Below are positions 11,296 through 47,795 of a stretch of DNA of 64,000 bases, piece by piece. Position 1 is the stretch's first letter. The number at the start of each line of letters is the position of its first letter. The stretch is from the NCBI RefSeq assembly GCF_032062135.1, contig NC_092862.1:63247163-63311162 (forward strand), in the 5' to 3' direction. Origin of the DNA: Pyxicephalus adspersus. Lineage: Eukaryota > Chordata > Amphibia > Anura > Pyxicephalidae. The notes under the pieces are model-generated. The model was not told where the DNA came from. It worked only from the letters and a program-made list of their open reading frames with translations, and ran no database searches. Made by a program: the position numbers and the translations under genes.

Positions 11296-11442
11296 ACCTT
11301 TTTCTCCTTTCTTTGCCAGGTTCGAGGGTATCCAACATTGCTGCTCTTCCGTGCTGGGGAAAAAGTGAGCGAGCATGAAGGAGGTAGAGACCTGGAAACT
11401 CTACAGAACTTTGTGCTACGGCACTCCAGGGATGAACTGTAA
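2219..11442 (+). CDS. txndc5: txndc5, thioredoxin domain-containing protein 5 (ERp46/EndoPDI), complete, ten exons
   Basis: Joining ten exons with GT-AG borders and matching phases gives 1221 nt and 406 residues; human TXNDC5 has 432. The product is an ER-lumen protein disulfide isomerase that introduces and rearranges disulfides in secretory clients. Residues 1 to about 20 form a signal peptide (basic start, LLWVLLVGV core). Three thioredoxin domains follow, each with an APWCGHC active site whose Trp codon or neighbourhood is split by an intron. Each keeps the VDCT strand and a cis-proline loop (GYPT). The linkers are a Lys-Ala-Pro-Glu repeat between domains 1 and 2 and a Glu-rich stretch between domains 2 and 3. 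The C-terminus is RDEL, a KDEL-type retrieval signal. The ATG at 2219 is chosen because it opens the signal peptide inside the CpG island. bmp6 lies downstream in the opposite orientation. Confidence 0.97.
2392..4198 (+). other. txndc5: txndc5 intron 1
   Basis: Donor GTAAGG and acceptor TTTAG. It contains an impure GT-rich stretch at about 2787-2875 and no other recognisable repeat or coding sequence. Confidence 0.85.
2787..2875 (+). repeat. Impure GT-rich microsatellite
   Basis: GTGTGTGT runs are interrupted by ATCTCT, CTGTGTGAATAT and similar bits. The Cys/Val-rich open frames crossing it are artefacts of the dinucleotide repeat. Confidence 0.8.
4199..4348 (+). CDS. txndc5: txndc5 exon 2
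   Basis: Completes the Trp and encodes [11 protein letters not shown], the first redox site, then VAKVDCT and the cis-Pro loop VRGYPT. The last Thr codon is split (AC|T) by donor GTAAGT. Confidence 0.96.
4349..4862 (+). other. txndc5: txndc5 intron 2
   Basis: About 0.5 kb, donor GTAAGT and acceptor TTTCAG. Nothing else is recognised in it. Confidence 0.85.
4863..4968 (+). CDS. txndc5: txndc5 exon 3
   Basis: Encodes the last strand and helix of thioredoxin domain 1 ([15 protein letters not shown] to [14 protein letters not shown]). It ends in phase 0 before donor GTGAGT. Confidence 0.95.
5660..6030 (-). mobile_element. Possible LINE 3' end fragment
   Basis: On the minus strand this ends in a run with AATAAAAAACATTTGAAAAA, resembling the 3' ends of frog L1-type elements. 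The interior has no decisive coding motif, so this is a weak call based on the tail only. Confidence 0.3.
6040..6470 (+). mobile_element. Decayed Tc1/mariner transposase fragment
   Basis: The frame starting near 6048 reads [19 protein letters not shown], then [17 protein letters not shown] and HHIWW. This is the order of the DNA-binding end and the first catalytic Asp region of Tc1 transposases, where a D-E-T-K motif is usual. Here Asp is replaced by Asn (TNETK). Stops and frame loss follow, so the copy is dead. It lies in intron 3 of txndc5 in the same orientation. Confidence 0.65.
6775..6889 (+). CDS. txndc5: txndc5 exon 4
   Basis: Encodes the linker with a perfect-frame 6-residue repeat (PKAPEA twice, 6799-6834) and then the start of thioredoxin domain 2 ([16 protein letters not shown]). 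It ends inside a Gly codon. The donor GTACTC is weak. Confidence 0.94.
6890..7480 (+). other. txndc5: txndc5 intron 4
   Basis: About 0.6 kb. A stretch at about 6930-7050 (TGCATACACACGTG onward) looks like a relic of the MITE family also seen at 16769-17073 and 24650-24830. The rest shows nothing. Confidence 0.7.
7481..7596 (+). CDS. txndc5: txndc5 exon 5
   Basis: Encodes [19 protein letters not shown], the second redox site, through TVKIGK. Ends in phase 0. The donor GTTTGT is weak. Confidence 0.95.
7597..8718 (+). other. txndc5: txndc5 intron 5
   Basis: About 1.1 kb with a poly(T) run near 7698-7714. Nothing else is recognised. Confidence 0.8.
8719..8805 (+). CDS. txndc5: txndc5 exon 6
   Basis: Encodes [20 protein letters not shown] and LLWFRNGEK, the centre of thioredoxin domain 2 with its cis-Pro loop. 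Strong donor GTAAGT. Confidence 0.96.
8806..8888 (+). other. txndc5: txndc5 intron 6 (83 bp)
   Basis: Very short intron with clean GTAAGT and TTTTTAG borders. Confidence 0.9.
8889..9026 (+). CDS. txndc5: txndc5 exon 7
   Basis: Encodes the end of thioredoxin domain 2 ([18 protein letters not shown]) and an acidic linker with runs of Glu followed by [13 protein letters not shown]. 46 codons, phase 0, donor GTGCGT. Confidence 0.95.
9027..10036 (+). other. txndc5: txndc5 intron 7
   Basis: About 1.0 kb; no repeat or coding sequence is recognised. The minus-strand open frames here lack any domain. Confidence 0.8.
10037..10119 (+). CDS. txndc5: txndc5 exon 8
   Basis: Encodes [18 protein letters not shown] and FIKFYAPW, the start of thioredoxin domain 3. 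It is split in the Trp codon exactly as exon 1 is, which shows the old duplication of the domain and its intron. Confidence 0.95.
10120..10407 (+). other. txndc5: txndc5 intron 8
   Basis: About 0.29 kb, donor GTAACT and acceptor TTTTAG. A T-rich run follows the donor. Confidence 0.85.
10408..10537 (+). CDS. txndc5: txndc5 exon 9
   Basis: Encodes [19 protein letters not shown], the third redox site, through [19 protein letters not shown]. Phase 0, donor GTAAGT. Confidence 0.96.
10538..11319 (+). other. txndc5: txndc5 intron 9 with a long GT repeat
   Basis: About 0.8 kb. Its last 90 bp consist of a (GT)29 tract, a short pyrimidine-rich stretch and the acceptor TTTGCCAG. Confidence 0.9.
11233..11290 (+). 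repeat. (GT)29 microsatellite
   Basis: 58 bp of perfect GT repeat, ending 29 bp before exon 10. Long His-Thr or Val-Cys open frames across it on either strand are artefacts. Confidence 0.98.
11320..11442 (+). CDS. txndc5: txndc5 exon 10 with stop
   Basis: Encodes [15 protein letters not shown], then the final helix and RHSRDEL before TAA at 11440-11442. The RDEL end is the ER retrieval signal. Confidence 0.97.
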   Translation, partial: VRGYPTLLLFRAGEKVSEHEGGRDLETLQNFVLRHSRDEL

Positions 11443-11995
11443 ACCATCCTGAACCCTATGGGTTTGCGCTGTGTGTACGAGCCAAACAGTTACTGAGTCA
11501 TTTACATGCAGTACTGCAGATCATACTTAAATTAATGGTTTGTCTTCTGGGTGTTCTGTAAGATGCACACAATCCTGGAAATTACAGGGATCTACAATCT
11601 CTTTCAGAATGACCACAAAAACCTAAATGAAGACATCTCAGGATGTATGTGATGCCACTATTATGGACAGTAATTCGTATTAGATTTATCAGTTTTGTCT
11701 TAAGCAGTTCTTGTGCACCCCTTCTGTCCTCAAAATGTTTCCATGTTAGATCAGCTGTGAAGTGCCTTACTTGCTGGGTGGGTGAAAGATGAAGGGTTAC
11801 CTAAATATTTTCTTCAGTCCTGTGTAATAGAGTAAATTAATCCTTTTCAATATGTCATTGTCTTGTTACAAAATGTTCCCCTTTTTTACTTGTTGGGGAG
11901 GGAATTGGTTTTTTTGATCCTGTGTATCTGTGGATTGTTGAGCCCGGCCTTTTTTAGGTTTTTGACACAACACCAATAAACATACAAACTTTAGT
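11443..11995 (+). other. txndc5: txndc5 3' UTR
   Basis: Runs from the stop codon to an expected cleavage site about 15-20 bp after the AATAAA at 11975. The exact end is inferred. T-rich sequence follows (GAGTTTTTCTTTTA), as expected of a downstream element. Confidence 0.6.
11975..11980 (+). terminator. txndc5: txndc5 poly(A) signal AATAAA
   Basis: First canonical AATAAA after the stop codon, followed by T-rich sequence 20-40 bp later. Further AATAAA motifs near 13105 and 13249 could be used as alternative sites. Confidence 0.65.
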
Positions 11996-14900
11996 ATACC
12001 AGGCTTGAGTTTTTCTTTTATGGATGGCAGGGTAAAATGTTTGGTTTGATTTCTGATCCTCCTGTTGCAGCATCCATGGAATATATGTGCTGTGTGTACA
12101 CCACAATCTTCATTCACCTCAAGCAGAAAATATCTTATGCTTGCGTTTCATTAGATCTAAAGTAATATTACATTGGTTATTCCAGTTTAGTGCAAATCTA
12201 CCTCTTAATCTGTTGGAAAACTTGTCCAATTATCAATTTGTTTTGGTGTTCCTGATTTGCTCTGATCTTTCCTAATTTTCACTCTCAAAGCCTATCTTTT
12301 TCATATTTTGTTACATTTGCTGGCTAGTAGCAGCTTTACAGGCCCAATACAATTTACTTAGGTGTTGCTTTGATCTTGTACTTGGAGGCTTCAGCTTTTA
12401 GGCATTTGCTGCAAAGCTTTCAGACAGTTTTGGGATCTAAAACAAATCGTATTAGGAGTGCTTGCTGTGACTTGTAAGGCCCATTCACACTTTGCAGTGT
12501 TGTGGTAAAGTATGTTGGGGTGTCATTTAAAATGCTAAGATAATGCAGCACCAGTGATGAATTGCCAGCAGATTCTTTTAGGCATAGTTTACATGGACTT
12601 CTACATGGACTTGGAACCTGAGTGTTCAAACACCTATGTTTGAAATTCCAATGGGCCAGTCCACACCAAAGCAGTAAAGAAAACACATCCTGTAGCGTTT
12701 GGAACAAGCTAAAGCACCCTCCAAATGCACAAAAACACCTATAAATGCTCCAAACGCTCCTGTTGACATAAATGGTCATTTCGGAGGAATTTTCCCTATG
12801 AATAGCAAAGCTTGTTCCCAACATTTTATGGCCAAAAATTTGGGAACAGTCCCAATCCCATATATCGATACTACACAATATATATATGTATGTAACTTAA
12901 TAACAAGTTACTTAATGAAAAGGGATTTGTGGGAATATATTAATCATGAGATTATTTTATTATAATTCTTGCAAATCCCGTTAGGTAACTTGTTATAATA
13001 TATATCAAGGTCTTTCCTGGTCTAACTTTTATCTGCTACCTCGGTTTGAAATGCCTTAATAAACTCCTAAAAACTTGTGCAAAATGTATTGTAAAGAGTT
13101 TAAAAATAAAGTCTGTGTAGAATTGGCCTTACAGGGCTGTCTTAACGCAATGCATATTAACATGTCAAAAATACAAATAGCTCTGATGCTTGCTGATTCT
13201 TTCTAAAAGCTTAATATCCTGAACTTCTGTTAACATCTATGTAAAACAATAAAACTGGATCTGAGTATTGCTTTAATGACTGAATTAAACTTGCATCTCC
13301 TTGCTCCTTTACCAGTGCAGACATTGTAACCAAGTCCATTTTACAGGTTCCGGATCTTCAGCTAACTCCTGTGCATAGGAGTTTGTTAATTCTTGGCATA
13401 GCGCTATGCTGCTGTTGTACACTGAGCTCTGCATGTTCATTCAGCAAAGGATTATGAACAGGCAGGTAAGTATAAGGCAAAATATGTCTAGTATTACTGA
13501 CCTGAAAATACTAGTTGATAGCATCATAGAATATGTACACAATTCTGATTATGTGTGACATCGACATTCCCCTTCAGATCCTTAACCAAACATCCGGGAA
13601 CTTACATCTACCTGCTGACAATGTCCTAGGTATAATTATCACATTGGGTTCTTAACAATGATTCATAAACGCCCTTTAAATACATAAGAACACACCCTGT
13701 GCTGTGGGCTATTGGTTTGTAAGCCACCACCATATGGTAATTGGGTGAAAAAGCAGCACACTTCAGATAAAGAAAACCGTCCTTATGACCTGAGTACAGA
13801 ACAGATCAGTACACTTTCAGGTGTCTGGGGAGTGGAAAACTTATTCACCCAACTGTTCCAGCAGTATTTGCCAGTCAGGAAAAAGTGTCACTGGTGAATC
13901 TTTCCTTTGCCCATGTCACTTTTGTTTTTTTGAAGTCTTGAATAATAAACCTATATATGTGTGTTTTTTTTTTAATTTTAATTGTACTTGAATAAAATTG
14001 AACTTTTGTCCCACATAGGAGGATGAAGCTTAATCCTATAGATTACAGTTTAGTGCATGTATGTAAACAATATCTCTGTGGGAATATGGTCTAGTGTGGA
14101 CAATGACCCTCCTATAACAATAAATATTAAACTTTATTTCACTACATAAAACAAAGTGAGGAACATGAAATATTTTGGACAAAACTGGCTTTGACTGTTT
14201 GTGACCACCCTAGCTGATGCTTTGGAATGATCACATGATATATTTGTGTTTTCAGTGCACCAATTGTTTTTATAATTTGGATTAAACTTCATGATGGTGA
14301 GACCATTGGGCATTATCACCCCATATCCAACAACAAAATACAAATTAACAAAGTGGTGATTGCATAGAGGATATCAATTCTCAAAATCTGGCAACAACAT
14401 TTGCTAGACCTGGGGTATGGCATTTCCTGCAGAAAAATATTTGTGATAAGTTGAGCAATAAACATGTTTTGAGAAAATTCAGTAATAAAAGTCTGATTGG
14501 ATACCTGAGCTGAATATATACACATTTTCAGTGAAGATTCCCAATAAATGTTATTATAGTAAATCAAGTATAGTTATTGTGTGCCCAGGCTGGGTATATG
14601 AGCCTCATTATCTAATATTTTGGTGTAAAGATTAGTTAGGCTGACAAAAATGTATCGGTAAAATTATTACTGTCCAATAAGTTTAAAAACTATGAAGAGT
14701 CCCTCAAAAATCTCTTACTGATTCATAAAATGGTATTTACCATATAATTGCCAGGCAGCAGTAATGTCCCATGTGTGGAAGGGTAGTGTGCAACAACTTA
14801 TTCAGGGAATGTTAAAGTATCTTTGGATTTGAATAGAGCCCCTTTAAAGGGTTTCACTGCTATTTGTATTCCCCATTAGGAAGCTTTACCCTCTAATTGT

Positions 14901-15829
14901 CACGATCAATAATGTCACTCAAACTGGAAAAATATCCCCACCTTTCCTTTTAGGTCTACAGAACAAGAAGTCAAAGAAAATCTCTTTTATGAGACACAGG
15001 TGGCAAAAAACAATTTTAAGCCTCCCCTAAACTCTAAACAAACAAAAAAAAAACTTTGATTCTCAATTGACTAATTATATCCAGGCTAACCCTCCACTAA
15101 CTACAACTTCAAGAGCCATGTATATTTTTTAAATCTTAGTCTGTTTTGGATTTTTCTTCTGTAGTTTTCTGCAGGTCACCTGTAGTGGGTGGTTTTGTTG
15201 GATCCCATGCACCACTGCAATGATGTCTCTACTATTGTAAAGCTGCACATAATGGAAAATCTTACAATGAAATAATTTGTGTCTGGAGTTCAGCTTTAAA
15301 CTGTATGATTCTCCTCACTTCCATACAAACATAAGGACACAATCTCTGCTTCCATATGCACACTATAACACACATGATGTCAGTTCTAAGTGCTGTTTAG
15401 GCACCAAGCCAATTCAATCAGTGACCTATGAGATGTTTAGGAATGATGAATACTGATAATGAAAATCTTTAGGGAGGATGTTTACATTACTACTTAAACT
15501 CAGAGTGCAGAGATTTAACTCCTTTGGAGCTACAAAGTCATACATTCCATAAGTGCAGTGCAGGCTTTGTGTCAGTAAACAGGGTTAATATGAGGATATT
15601 ATGACCCCCCATACCTAGTGTCTCCCCACTGCCGGGCATGAAGCAGTAATATGAGCAGATGTTTAGAATAACGTTATTTACATTTATATCAATGACAAGT
15701 ACTGCTGGTGTTACATCCTTTTAAAAATAATTCCTCGATTTTAACCATTTTTTTTCAATATTCCAGCCCTTCTGATATCTTGACTCCAAGACCACCAAAG
15801 CAGCAAGAAGATAAAATGACAGATCATAT
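11996..15829. other. Sequence between the convergent genes txndc5 and bmp6
   Basis: About 3.8 kb without a recognisable gene. It holds a probable repeat fragment at 12480-12800 and AT-rich runs. Part of it may belong to longer 3' UTRs of either gene. Confidence 0.55.
12480..12800 (+). repeat. Interspersed repeat fragment related to 44070-44290
   Basis: The text ATGTTTGAAATTCCAATGGG followed by CCAGTCC recurs in inverse orientation near 44210-44260 with mismatches. Both copies also share the GGCATTTCGGA or GTCATTTCGGA plus TTTTCCCTAT stretch. The family is unknown to me. Confidence 0.45.
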
Positions 15830-16132
15830 ATATTATTTATTTATTTTATGTTGAAACACAGCTTGATCCAAGCTAACTAAAAATACAATTTCAAAATCTT
15901 AGTTTGGACGATTCTCATTCGTTCCATTTATCCACCCTCAATTGGTACAACCATCATTGGCGGCACAGTGTGAGTACATGTAATATACATAACTGACCTT
16001 TTTTTTATAAATAAGCATTGCCTATGCTTCCTGCTGATTGTCTCAGTCTTTGATAGCAATGTGCTGCTAATGGGTGGTCCTCACTTGTGCTCCCTCTGAG
16101 GACTGGTGGTAGGATTTTTTTATCCTCGCTCC
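15830..16132 (-). other. bmp6: bmp6 3' UTR (minimal extent)
   Basis: On the minus strand, from the stop codon to the first AATAAA pair at 15836-15845. The true UTR may be longer, since another AATAAA on this strand lies near 14133-14138. Confidence 0.45.
15836..15845 (-). terminator. bmp6: Candidate bmp6 poly(A) signal
   Basis: Two overlapping AATAAA motifs on the minus strand, in AT-rich sequence about 290 bp after the stop codon. Use is inferred, not shown. Confidence 0.4.
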
Positions 16133-42560
<26,428 letters not shown>

Positions 42561-43308
42561 CTGGGGAAAGAGGAAATAGAAGCCACGGGTCAAGTAGATC
42601 TCAAACATTATGAAGCATTATAAAATGTACATAAAGAGAACATATGAATAAAAGAAATCCTAAACATTATATAGCATTGTAAAATGCAGATTAAAAGAAA
42701 ATATTATTCAAGCATACCCTAAATTGTATAGAATTTATAAAATAAAAATAAAATGTGGATAAAAAGAAAATTTTTACCCTGAAATGTACACGATAGGAAT
42801 GATATGCAGGATGCTCAAAGCAGCTCAATGACACATTTTGATATAAATTTTGAAGTTTTTTTTAGGGTCCTTGACCTACAAACTATTAACCATATATAGT
42901 GGAAAAAATCCAAATTTAGTCATGATGCTCATGTCCATTGTTAGGTAGAAGTCTTGTCACTCTGGACCCAAGCAATGTTTTTAAAGATTAATTTTGTTGC
43001 AAAAACTTTTTGTACCATTAGCCCCCTGCTTTCATTTTCCTCTTACATTTTCGTTATAATGTCACAAAAATTTGTCACTGCAATTGTGGCCCCTGTAGTG
43101 ATAGTGAAACATGCCAGGGAGTAAAATAACAGCCCCATTAAATTCTATTGAACACTATTCCATAATAGGGACTAAAAAGATTTTTCAGAAATGAACAATA
43201 CCTATATCCTTGAGTGTTGTGATTGGATAATGTTTGAAATAACGCATCAGATATGAAAATATGTGCACTTGGATACACTAAGGAATGAAAATTGTGCAAT
43301 TATACCAA

Positions 43309-43313
<5 letters not shown>

Positions 43314-43342
<29 letters not shown>
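43314..43342. repeat. (AT)n microsatellite
   Basis: TATATATA run in AT-rich sequence. Confidence 0.85.
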
Positions 43343-43344
<2 letters not shown>

Positions 43345-44069
43345 ACTTATTTTATGATATAGAGCACATGTAATTTTGGGAGTGTTGTGGACATGGTTTT
43401 ATGCTACAGGCAAAACTTAAAGTGTTGTAAATGAATACTTCCCATGAAGGAAGAATAAACAATATGGTTCATTGCATTTATATTTTGTGTAATAGATACA
43501 GACATCAGGGAAATCTTAGAGCACAACCCAGTATAATAACAGGGACCATTACAGTTCTACTGATCTTCTGGATAATCATTATGGTGTCCCCCTGAGATAC
43601 CAAGATATATAATATTTATTGAGAGAGACAGTAGGACATTATTGGATGAGGCAATAGAATACTTATGAGACAAGATATATAAAAAGTATGAAACTAAGAA
43701 TTTGATGTGTATTTAATAGATGAGAATAAGGATTGCACTGTATGTTGTAAAAGTCAAACCTGGCAGGACATGTGATTATGAATAAAAAATGATTATGGAG
43801 ACGTTATGTCTAGACTCTAGAGTAGAGTAAGTGGGAGTTGTCCACATGTGGAAGTTTAAATTCAATGATCAGTCCATGGTAATATTCAACACCAACCTAA
43901 TAACATTTTGAGTAAGGCAAAACCTAATTGGATAATATTACTATATTTTATACAATCTTCAAATAAATAAGAAGAGCAATATTTTTGTTTCCTATAGTAC
44001 AGGGTTGTATTTACCTATATTGCTGTCCTAGGCAAACATCAATTAGGCTCTACACTGACTTTATTCAAA

Positions 44070-44290
44070 AACTCTTAAAAATGCCCATACAGCTATTGTA
44101 TCAGCGTATATTAAAGATTTGGGGGCATTTCGGAAGCATTTTCCCTATATAAACTCTTCTTTGCCATGCCTCCGAAATGCCCCAAAATGCCACATTCATG
44201 GCATTCCAAATGCTGCACTGGTCTATTGGAATAAATGGGAATTTCAAGCATGGATTTTTAAATCGCTGTTTAAACGCTGGGGAATACTGG
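44070..44290 (-). repeat. Interspersed repeat fragment, inverse relative of 12480-12800
   Basis: It shares the GGGAATTTCAAGCATGG and GACCAGTGC stretches, read in inverse, with the copy in the intergenic region. It also carries GGGGCATTTCGGAAGCATTT with its own inverse TGCCTCCGAAATGCCCC nearby. Confidence 0.45.
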
Positions 44291-45310
44291 AAAAACTTTC
44301 CTGCTCTTTGTGTTATGTGAAAATTTTGGTAAAAAGTACTGTTAAATTGTGTTGTAAGATGTATAATTATGTCTGAATTTTAATGGGAACTAACTTTACA
44401 GATCACCAAACAGAAGAAAGAAGAAATAGTTTCATATTTCCTGAACTATGTTAAGACCTTCTAGAAACAAACATCCAGAGATTGACATAATAAAGGAAGA
44501 ATTAATACAATTTGTACAGGCCTAGCAGCATGGTTAGTTCAGCCCTGTACTTTAGAGTGGCGTTCTTCTTTAGATTACCTTTAAATGACACCCGGTAGTT
44601 GTATTTATTTAGTTAGTTCTAGAAGCTGCTGCTGTTTAGAAGCACTTCAGTGTTGAACAGAGTGGTGATGGTAGTCTTAGATTCCCCGAAGTTTACACAA
44701 ATGTTAACATTTATTTTTACAAGTTTACTAAATGGTGCAATGCTTAAAAAATTGCTGATCAAGCATACAATATGATGGAAATATGCTGTATTGAGGGAAA
44801 AAAACAATACAATTCAGGTAAAATCACAGAGCTTATTGAGGAAATGTCAATCATTGATCTCTAACAGGCTTCCACTGTCTATTATAGGCTAAGCAATCCT
44901 AATGCTTGAGGAATCTTCAACATACTGCTTGTGCTATACATGACATTGCTTTAGAAGATAATCAAGCTTGTTGTTTAAAAAATCATTTTTAGGGGAATTA
45001 CGCACATTGTTAATTTTAGCTTTAGTACATTTTTTGTATTAACTAAATTTTCTATAATATTAACCTTTAGTATTCGCATGCTTTTTTTTTTATTTCATCC
45101 CTTTTGTCTTATGTAGATACTGTTTTTATGTCATCATGATTTATCAGTTATACGAGTTATATTCCATCCATGAGTTATATTCTGCAGAGATAGGAAAGTA
45201 TTTATCAAAGAGTATTAGTCAGATAAATTGATAAGATTAGACACTTTTATTTCCATTTTTTCTGACCACCGTTTCCATCATGCCTTAAAAAAAGTTTAAA
45301 AAGTAAGTAG

Positions 45311-46682
45311 CTAGAGCTGCAGTGCAATATGCAGGGTTCCACTCAGCATATTTTCCCATTGCCAGGGGTACACGTCAGGGGTGGCCATTGTCACCATTGT
45401 TGTTTGCTTTGGCATTGGAGCCCCTGGCATTAATATTACAGTCAAATTTGGATATCAAGGGATTGAACATTGGTGGATATCATCACAAAATGTGTCTTTT
45501 TGCTGATGATGTCCTTTTTCATACAAACCCCATAATTTCTTTACCTAACCTCACTCAAGTACTACTATTTCTTTCTTCCTAATCTGGTCATACGGTTAAC
45601 TATACTAAATCTAGTGCGCTCAATGTCCCCCTCCCTGCCGAGACACAAACTCGTTTGCAGGAGCATTTCCCATATATATGGGAATGACACAAATTGTCAT
45701 ATCTGGTAATCTTTCTTACAGCTTCATATGATGCAATGTTCGCTGCTATTTATGCATCTATTTTGGGATTTGTTTAAACAACTCTGGAGTCTTGAAAGCG
45801 ATAACAAATTTTGTGGCTGGGAAGAATAGCAGCTCTGTAGAAGACAGCTCTTCCAAGACTCCTGTACCTGTTCTGAATCTTCCCAGTAACTATACCGGGC
45901 ATGCGTAGAAGGAGCGCCCAAAAGCCTCCCAGGGTGCCTGAAGTAGGTATCCCGGGAGGCTTTGTGCTCCCATTGTGCGGCCAAGAATTAGGGATGGTGC
46001 TGCACCCTTTTTTTTTTTTTAAAAAAAAGGATGTTGCACAAAAAAAAGAAAAAAAAAGAATTTTTACCCTACATAAAGGGGTTCTCTACCCTTTTATGTA
46101 AAGTGAAAATTCTGAGTATAGGTACGCTTTAAACTTCTTAACTTTATCTTCACTGTTAGCAAACATTGGCAAAGGCTTGGTCCTTGATTATCCCTACTGT
46201 GAAACAAGTGAAACACAAGATTAATTGATACTTTATCAATGGACTATTGGCTGTTAAACTGAGTGATTCTTCGGGAGTTTTCCAAGAGGTATGGATGCCA
46301 TGGATCACCAATTATTTGCCTGGGGACTTTAATATGGATTTACTTTCTATATGAGGAGCCCTTTTATTATGGTCACCCCAACTAACAATAGTGATAATAC
46401 TTGGTCTTGGGTCTTTCCCTCCCTAGCCCGTATCTTCTCCCTATTTTTTATTTCTTTCTTTTTTTCCCTTTTCCTTTTGTGTAGTTTTTATTTTTGTTTT
46501 ATGTGCACACACTTGGTTAATGTATGTTGCAAAATTTGTGTTTTATGTTGTGAGCCGTAGCTCCTGATTGTCAACCAATGGGTTGTCATAGTTATTTATT
46601 TCCTTCTCACTTTATGTTTTTTTTATATGTCCTTGTTTTATTGAAAATGAAAAAATTCCTACTGAATAAAAATATTGAAAAC
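45311..46682 (+). mobile_element. L1-type LINE copy with 13-bp target duplication and internal deletion
   Basis: The frame at 45322 reads GTRQGWPLSPLLFALALEPL and then the LFADDVLF box, the palm region of an L1-type reverse transcriptase. The 3' end is AATAAAAATATTGAAAAC. Both sides carry the exact 13-mer AAAAAGTAAGTAG (45298-45310 and 46683-46695). The copy is 5' truncated, lacks much of the RT-to-tail region and is interrupted by another element at 45778-46132. Confidence 0.85.
45774..46132 (-). mobile_element. TTAA-flanked element nested in the L1 copy
   Basis: TTAA stands at 45774-45777 and 46129-46132. On the minus strand it starts AAAGCGTACCTATACTCAGA and then follows the start of the element at 32173, including the A tract and the CACCATCCCTAATTCTTG stretch. 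It is shorter than the 32173 copy. Confidence 0.6.
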
Positions 46683-47739
46683 AAAAAGTAAGTAGATGTA
46701 GAAGTGATCTTTTTAGTCATTGACCATTATAAATTAAAAATGGGGCAGAAAAAATGTGTTGTTTTAATATAAAAAATAACATTTTTCACAGAATGTTTGC
46801 TTTGTTTCAATGCTGGTGCTGGTGTTTCAACGCATTCCAGTGGGTTAAACATTAGATTTAATTAAGTGAAACTAAACCAACAATTTATCTGTTTTGATCG
46901 AAAGCTCAAATGTTCAATAAATATTACTAAAACATTATTAAAGCATAGAGATGTTCCTATCTTTAGTGTTTTCATTTACATTCTGCCTACCAATGCATGT
47001 ATAGTGAATGCATAAAGAGAGCCCAGATGTGATGAAATTTTCTTTAAAAATCCACAACAGGGGCACTGTGTTTTCCATAAGAACAGAATCTTGGAATTCT
47101 GACAGCTTTTTATTGTAAACAACCAGCAGGTGTTTCTAAGCTGAAAACTAGTATTTTTTGCTGTGACGTAGGATGAGTATTTTTGAAAGGTAATACATTT
47201 ACAAAAAACGAAGGTGCAGAGGTCATAACAGATGGGCTGTTTTAAAGCTCTTTTATTGTTCATTGGGAAAATGTAAACATTTTAATGTCTGTAGTCTGTG
47301 TTGATTAGGGGTTTGGAAAGGGGAAGAGATAGGGTTAAGTGTAAATGTGAGGACAAGGGACCATGAGTGTTTAGGGTGAAATTCTCCTTTGATTTCAGCA
47401 CTGAAAAGCCACAAAACCTTTGCACAACTGGTGATTTATGGAAACAATAAATAAGGAATACTAACATTTCTTGTAAAGTATCCTAAGAATATGTGATTGT
47501 TACTGTTGATCTATTCTAATTTGTATTGATATTAAATAAGCTGACTGAATCAACTTGCTTTTTTAATTGCATCACACTTTGAGTTTGTGCATGGTGTATA
47601 TGCTCAGTGTTTAGACACTCTTCTGATGAGACTCAGAACCTGTTAGTGAGTGCTTGAAAATACATGAATATTCCATAAATAACACAAATATACAAAATGT
47701 ATTTTACTGTATAGTTACTATTTCCTAAACTTCCCATTG

Positions 47740-47795
47740 TTCAAGGAACCCCTAGCAACCTCTGGAAGAACCCTGGTTGATAGCACTAGTCTAAG
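47740..47795 (-). mobile_element. hAT-like fragment, inverse partial copy
   Basis: On the minus strand the text ATCAACCAGGGTTCTTCCAG and AGGTTGCTAGGGGTTCCTTG matches the left end of the element at 37178. Confidence 0.55.

Noticed and set aside
11163..11447. Minus-strand open frames with His-Thr repeats
   Set aside because: They are translations of the (GT)29 tract and the antisense of txndc5 exon 10.
12420..12878. 152-residue minus-strand open frame
   Set aside because: It overlaps a repeat fragment and shows no domain, no splice partner and no family that I recognise.
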